The position numbers and the translations under genes were made by a program. DNA of 64,000 nucleotides, taken from Daphnia carinata (Eukaryota; Arthropoda; Branchiopoda; Diplostraca; Daphniidae). The notes below the pieces were generated by a model. That model was not told the DNA's origin, searched no databases, and was given only the letters and a program-made list of their open reading frames with translations. The stretch covers positions 10,662,971-10,726,970 of the forward strand of contig NC_081333.1 in NCBI RefSeq assembly GCF_022539665.2. The letters are read 5' to 3'. Every line of letters starts with the position of its first letter. Position 1 is the stretch's first letter. Below are positions 58,738-64,000 of the stretch, piece after piece.

Positions 58738-61700
58738 TCTCATTCATCAATGCAAGTTAATTTAATATTTTTTGAAAGGTATATTTTACCCACTGAAAAA
58801 ATGAGAAACACCAATTTGGTCCACGAAAGCGGCCAAATTGATAAAGAAAAAGAAATACAGCATATGGAAATAATAAAAGAATCTCAGTCGTCCATCGAGA
58901 ACGTGCGATGAAGCGGGAGCAGATGAAGAGTCGTTTCATTATTTCCTCTTTCGGGATGTTTTTTTTTTATTCTTCTGTCCGGCAGGCTTTTATCCCTATT
59001 CGTCTGTTTGAACAAGGTTTTTTTGGAAATGCGTTTTTCAGTGAATGTCGGCTCTAATGAATCGGGTTACAACATCTCAGAGTGTCAGTCCCACAAGTGT
59101 GTGGCAAATGGCAAGTCATTTTCTCGACGTTGTTCCGTTTTTTTTTTCTTTATCTTTAACATCGTTTCATGAATGATGTACTATATTAGCTCCAACACAC
59201 AGCTAAGTGTCACAAGAGGGCCAATCGCTAGAGCAAAAGAAGGATGGAACTAATCGAGTCCAAGATGCATGGAGAAGATCTTTCCTAATCTCGAACTTTG
59301 AAAAAAAAAATAGATAGCGCTTAATAAGGCCGGCACCCTTGCGAAACTTGAAAAATAAAAATTCCTTCACGAAATCTGAGGGAGAACGATTGTGGAAGAA
59401 GGTTTTTGTGTTCTTCCCAAGTTTGGCGTGTGGGATGCCAAAGCACAACTAATTATAGCCTGGCGAATAACTGATATGATCTAAAGATAGAAAAAGAGAT
59501 TTTGCTGTTGCTGTTGCTGCTCTGGGGAATGGACAAGTTGCACATACACACCACGACAGCCGGAACGAAGAAAAAAAAAAAAAATAACTTATTGTGTCTG
59601 TCCTTATTTCTTGTAGTTGTCGTTCATGTCGTTTTGGCCATGGTGGATGAGGAAAGATGCGAGAAATGTCGCAATGATGATTACCATTCGCTTACAAGAA
59701 TGCCCTATTGTGTGACTCGCTCTGCTTGACGGGTTTTCTCTCTCCCTCTTTTTTTTTTTTATTATTACAAGAAATCTGACTGTACGGGATAAGCGGATGA
59801 TGACACGCTGGAAAAATGGAGAGGATCGAGTGCGGGAGTGGTGACTAACACGCGCAATGCCAATATTTTTTTTTTGAAAAATTTCCTTTTGGCGCGCTTT
59901 GTTCACAATTCAAAAAAAAAAAAAAAAGAATCGTGTTTTATTCCCTGCCTCTCTCTTTTTTCGGTGTCGGACGCGCCACACACACATCACGTTCTATACA
60001 TGGATGTTGCCGAGCACTGAGCAGCGTGTTGTTGTCATTGACATTATTCAAATGAGATGCGTTTGTTACACCAACGGAGGGTCACGGTTATGTGTGCTCC
60101 ATGTGTGTCTCTGTCGGGTACATTCATAATAAGAAGCTGAGTATATATATTTTTTTTTTTCAGGGTGGTGGGAAAAGAAAGAGGTGCCCAAAAAAGCTGA
60201 ACGCACGATTCATCAGCAAAACCAAGGCTTCGCGGCTGTGGGCTCCAACACTTTGAATACAAGAGAACGAGAGAGCAGGAGACTAGACGACGCGAGGACA
60301 AGACACAATAAGTTTAAAAAGATACAGAAAAGAGAAGTGTAAATAAGGCGTGCACTATGTGACTGTGTATGTCACCTATTATGGGTACATCTGCTGTCAC
60401 CTTTTATACTGAACGTGATGTAGTATACTTGTCGTTTGAATATTATTCCCGACTAGTTTTATTTATTTTTTTTTTTTTCGATTTATGCCGCTTCTGATGT
60501 TTTGACTTGCTTGTCCTCTGTTATATCACGAAGCTGCACATTTACGATTATGAACCGGTTGGCTCGCAAAAGGAAAACATGCGAATAATTGATGGACCCA
60601 CATTGGTGCGGTTCTCGCCAGTTTATACGCGATCATTTACGGCAATTAAAAATGAATCGAACTATGTAGGGCACGTTTCAAGGCTACGTGAATCCCGAAA
60701 TATCTGCTGGTATATGTTCTTTTGCGGCCTTCTGACTCTTATTTATGGTCTAATTGAAACCACAAGAAGGGAAAAAAAGAAAGAAAGAATAAAAACCAGT
60801 TCTTAGTTCTTAAATAATATCGCCCGGAAGGTAACAATTTGACGCTTTCCTGTGTTACAAGCAATTCAACGTTACCTCATAAATAAAGAGCTACGGCCAT
60901 ACCACGCCGTAGTACGGAGTTTCTTGCTAATTTCTCACGTTACATTTATCTATTCGCTATTAAGATTCACACACCTTTCTGTTACTCCCCAACTATTCGA
61001 GGACGAAGTTCTGTAACAATCGAACTGCATGAAATGAAAACAATATCCTTAAAAACTAAGCCATAGATATCGTTTTTTTTTTGTATGTAGCTAGATGTGT
61101 TAAGATTACAGTGTTAAGTCACAGCCAGAAAGCAATTGACTTGTTTCTATCTTTAATTTTTTTTTTTTTCCTCTCGATTTGGTTTAGCCTTTCTTCGATT
61201 CTGCTGACATGATAAGCTGCTGGATGTGTGTTTGCCACGATACAGATCGGGCTAAGATTCTTTGTGCTCGAAAGAAAAAGGATAGAACTAGGAGGGATAC
61301 ACCCGAAAAATCCTTTTCTGAGCGTGGGCTAAACTCCGTCTGCATGTACACAGGTAGACACAATGGCACATAATGGAGAACCGTGCAAGACCGTGACTTG
61401 ACACACCGCTTCAAGTCCTGCTGATGAAACGGCCAATTATACAAGTTACTCAAAAGGGCCCACACACACACAGATCGACAGAAGAGTTAGATGGGTGGAG
61501 ATCACCGAGAAAATTCACGTATTTATTATTCACCAGAGTGTACATGAAAAAGTTGCGGTTCCTTCAAGTCGTCCCCCGATTACGTCGCTGTTCAACACCT
61601 CCCCGAACTGCCCAAAAAAGGACAACGATTCTAATTGAATTGAAAATCAATCCTCGCGTCTTTGAAAGGATTTCTCGTTTGAAGGCAGAAATAAAAGCGC

Positions 61701-63344
61701 GTCATTGTGGCACGTAGACACAACAATTGATACGCCATCGCCACTTCTCGTCATTAGACTCATGTTTGTGTGTGAAGATGTTGACGCATTCACGGGGGAA
61801 AAAAAATGCCGTTCACGACGCTAGAAATTTCACCGTTGACACACACGAGCAGAACACACGCTCGAACTATCGCGGCGCTGGCCGCCTTTAAACATTTCCT
61901 TTCAGCGACATTTCAATTTTAACCTGTTCTTATAGAACGACACCGCGATTTCTTATAGACACGTCCTGTATAATTACCAGTTCTTTTTTTTTTCTTCTTC
62001 TTCCAGTTCCATCCCATAGCGAGTCCCGGTGCTTGGTGATGACTCGGTGGATTCCGAAGAACGACACGCCAGTTTTTAATAGCGGATAACCCGTTACGGT
62101 ATCTCACATGTAAAAGAAGGTTATACTCAAAGTTTCCCGCGTGTATCATTATCTCGGGCTCTGTGTATACCGACTTTGAAATGCTTCAAGAACAAATTGA
62201 ATTGTTCCGAGTCATGTAGCCAAATGCGATAAGCTTTTTGAAATAGACACAGCGTCCAACCATTTTCAACAAATTTGTGTTCCATTCATTATAGATTTTT
62301 TTGTTTTGTTTTGTTTTGTTTCCATTTAAATGACTGGCGAGATGTTACACATGCGACGCTATAAAAAGGCGACATAGAATTCATTCTATATCCATAAACG
62401 CAGACGATACGACCGTAGGGGCCACAATAGTCAAATTGCGAAGTCATTGCGGTGCTGAGAAACGATGCGGGAATTCTCGGGAAAAGCAAAAAAAAAAAAA
62501 CAAAAAAAAAACAAACTCAGTTATGGTGTTGCACGGTTGTTGTTGTCCTCTGATACGTGAAGCCGGTCGCCTAATATTGTATACATATACAATCGTACTA
62601 TATGAATGTAACACAAGTCTAGGGCATTCACGATTGGCCATCGCGTTCGGCGTGCTCGATGCATTTAAACATTGCATTGCAATGGTTGCGCAGCTCGAGT
62701 GATTGATGCATCCAATCGATGATGGTATGGTAATGAGACCGAAAGGTGAGTCGGCCATACTTATTGAAGAGTTTTTTTTTTTTTTTTTTTTTTTCTTAGC
62801 TTGCGCTATATGGGCTGATTATTAGCTGTTGGCTGGCACTCTTGTGAAAACGTCTTTTCTCTCATAAAAGGAGCCGCTCGCTGTGTTGCCATGCGAACCT
62901 CATTCACTGCTCAAGTCAATAATTTTAATGGAATTCTCCTCTTTTTTTTTTTTCTAGCAGTCATCGCGCACCTTATTATTCCTTCATCTCGACAGAAAGA
63001 AAAAGATTTTTACCCATTGTTGCGAGGCGGCGGCGGCGGTGGTATACGAGCGCTAATTTTCTCAGTTGTTACATGTTTTAGATGAAATTTTTCTCGATCT
63101 ATTCACTATCTTTCTCGTGTATTTTCTTTTTTTTAACTCCAATGTCGCCGAGTAATCGATCTTTGTTTTCTCGCCCAGTTGTTTGGCGGTACGGTGCAAT
63201 TCTTTAGTAAAAAGAAAAACAAAAAAAAGAAAAAGTATTGAACGATGTTTCAGAAAAAAGACACACACACAAAAAGGAGATTGGGAAAAGGAATGTATCG
63301 CCGTGAAAGATGATCCATCAAAAGGGCTTTTAATATAGCTTACA

Positions 63345-63364
63345 TAAATATATATATATATACA
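63345..63364. repeat. (TA)n/(AC) simple repeat
   Basis: AT-dinucleotide run ending in TATACATACG. Simple repeat only. Confidence 0.85.
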
Positions 63365-64000
63365 TACGTGTGCGCGCATATGTGATACATAAATGCGTAA
63401 CTCTCCGCCGCACGTATAGGAGCCCCATTAGATAAGATATTATGTACATTTATTTTGGCCCATCGGAAGAAAAAAAAAAAAAAATGAACGTCTTTAATCC
63501 GTCATTGTAAAGCGGCTCTCATTAGGCTCATCCATCATCGCTGATCGTCGAACCCGTTCGATGAAAGCGGACTGCATTTGCCTATTGTACATTTAAATCG
63601 GGATATACCACCACGTTATCTATAAGCATTCCATTAAAAAAAAAAAATAATAATAAAGGTGATATCGTTACCAGACAAAACGGTATACATTCCTAGTAGC
63701 TTTCCGTGTACAGCATATAAAAATGTTGCTAACATAAAAGTATGAAGGGCGAAATGTTGTTGACACTTGTTGATGGCCTGTCATCATTATCCGTTTTGCA
63801 TCATGGTCAACAGCTGTTCGTCGCTACTCCCGTTTTCCGAATGTCCAGTTGACTGCTCCACTAGCTGCGTATGCTAATATGCCCCTCCTTATAGCTTATA
63901 GACAGACACCTGACGTGTCATCATAAAAAGACTGACAAACAAACAAACAAAAAAAAAACCGAAAAGAGAGAAAGGCCTTTTTTTCGCGCATATGGCTCTA

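Larger units (their letters stand above)
50725..64000. other. Gene-free block of over 13 kb
   Basis: Apart from the SmB promoter and 5' UTR at the left end, I find no exon with family resemblance on either strand, no tRNA and no known microRNA. Open frames are all under 115 codons, overlap across strands and lack splice-linked neighbours. The block is rich in A/T homopolymers (many runs of 8-19), T-rich polypyrimidine stretches and simple repeats, listed separately. It may be the 3' UTR, a long intron or the regulatory flank of a gene to the right, but nothing inside decides this. The right end (about 63.86-63.93 kb) has TATGCTAATATGC and a CATAAAAAG element, which could belong to a promoter. 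Confidence 0.6.

Noticed and set aside
60507-60806. 99-codon plus frame with a membrane-like segment and Lys-rich tail
   Set aside because: It begins at a non-ATG codon; from the first ATG only about 75 codons remain, and the Lys-rich end is translated from an A-rich run. No support beyond openness.
61424-61717. 97-codon plus frame rich in Arg, Lys and Pro
   Set aside because: No family, no splice partners, and overlaps a minus-strand frame. Left as chance.

Overview
This 64 kb window is animal nuclear DNA. It is AT-rich, with short GT..AG introns (often 55-100 bp), canonical animal gene families and two eukaryotic tRNA genes with internal promoters. The gene set (ebony, a type IX-like collagen, Jun, MARCHF6, miR-252) fits an arthropod. 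The compact introns and the miR-252 variant suggest a branchiopod crustacean such as Daphnia; that species-level statement is an inference. I reconstructed fifteen protein-coding genes by joining exons across in-phase splice sites. For eight of them (FAAP24, PNP, UQCC2, PSMD6, JUN, IFRD1, CYB5 and others noted below) the summed exon lengths are whole codons, and several give the family's usual length exactly (PSMD6 389 aa, prohibitin 272 aa).

Layout. 0-1.4 kb: 5' part of ebony (minus, cut by the window edge). 2.6 kb: tRNA-Gln. 3.7-4.1 kb: a TATA-promoter, spliced primary transcript carrying the miR-252 hairpin. 4.4-8.4 kb: M1 aminopeptidase N (minus). 9.9-16.8 kb: a FACIT-like collagen resembling collagen alpha-1(IX) (minus). 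18.7-19.7 kb: FAAP24 (plus). 20.2-22.6 kb: purine nucleoside phosphorylase (minus) with two alternative first coding exons. 24.0-24.3 kb: a 58-bp tandem duplication and tRNA-Val. 24.7-25.3 kb: UQCC2 (plus). 26.4-27.7 kb: PSMD6/Rpn7 (plus). 28.4-29.6 kb: JUN (minus), head-to-head with IFRD1 (plus, 30.6-32.5 kb). 33-37.3 kb: a block of related, degenerate repeats, inside which cytochrome b5 (minus, 35.9-36.4 kb) sits. 38.0-42.0 kb: MARCHF6/Doa10 (minus). 43.6-45.0 kb: a GFOD-family oxidoreductase (plus). 45.3-46.5 kb: prohibitin 1 (minus), head-to-head with MFSD5 (plus, 47.4-49.2 kb). 49.7-50.7 kb: spliceosomal SmB (minus). 50.7-64 kb: over 13 kb in which I find no gene.

The genes are mostly unrelated housekeeping loci: protein quality control (PSMD6, MARCHF6), mitochondria (UQCC2, PHB1), RNA processing (SmB), nucleotide metabolism (PNP), DNA repair (FAAP24), matrix and surface proteins (collagen, aminopeptidase), and stress or developmental regulation (JUN, IFRD1, miR-252). 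I see no operon-like or pathway cluster. The strongest items for a second look are the miR-252 locus with its own promoter, the alternative membrane/secretory first exon of PNP, the repeat family around cytochrome b5, two stop-free introns of 3n length that imitate coding sequence, the SmB start codon placed on the last three bases of an exon, and the large gene-free block on the right.
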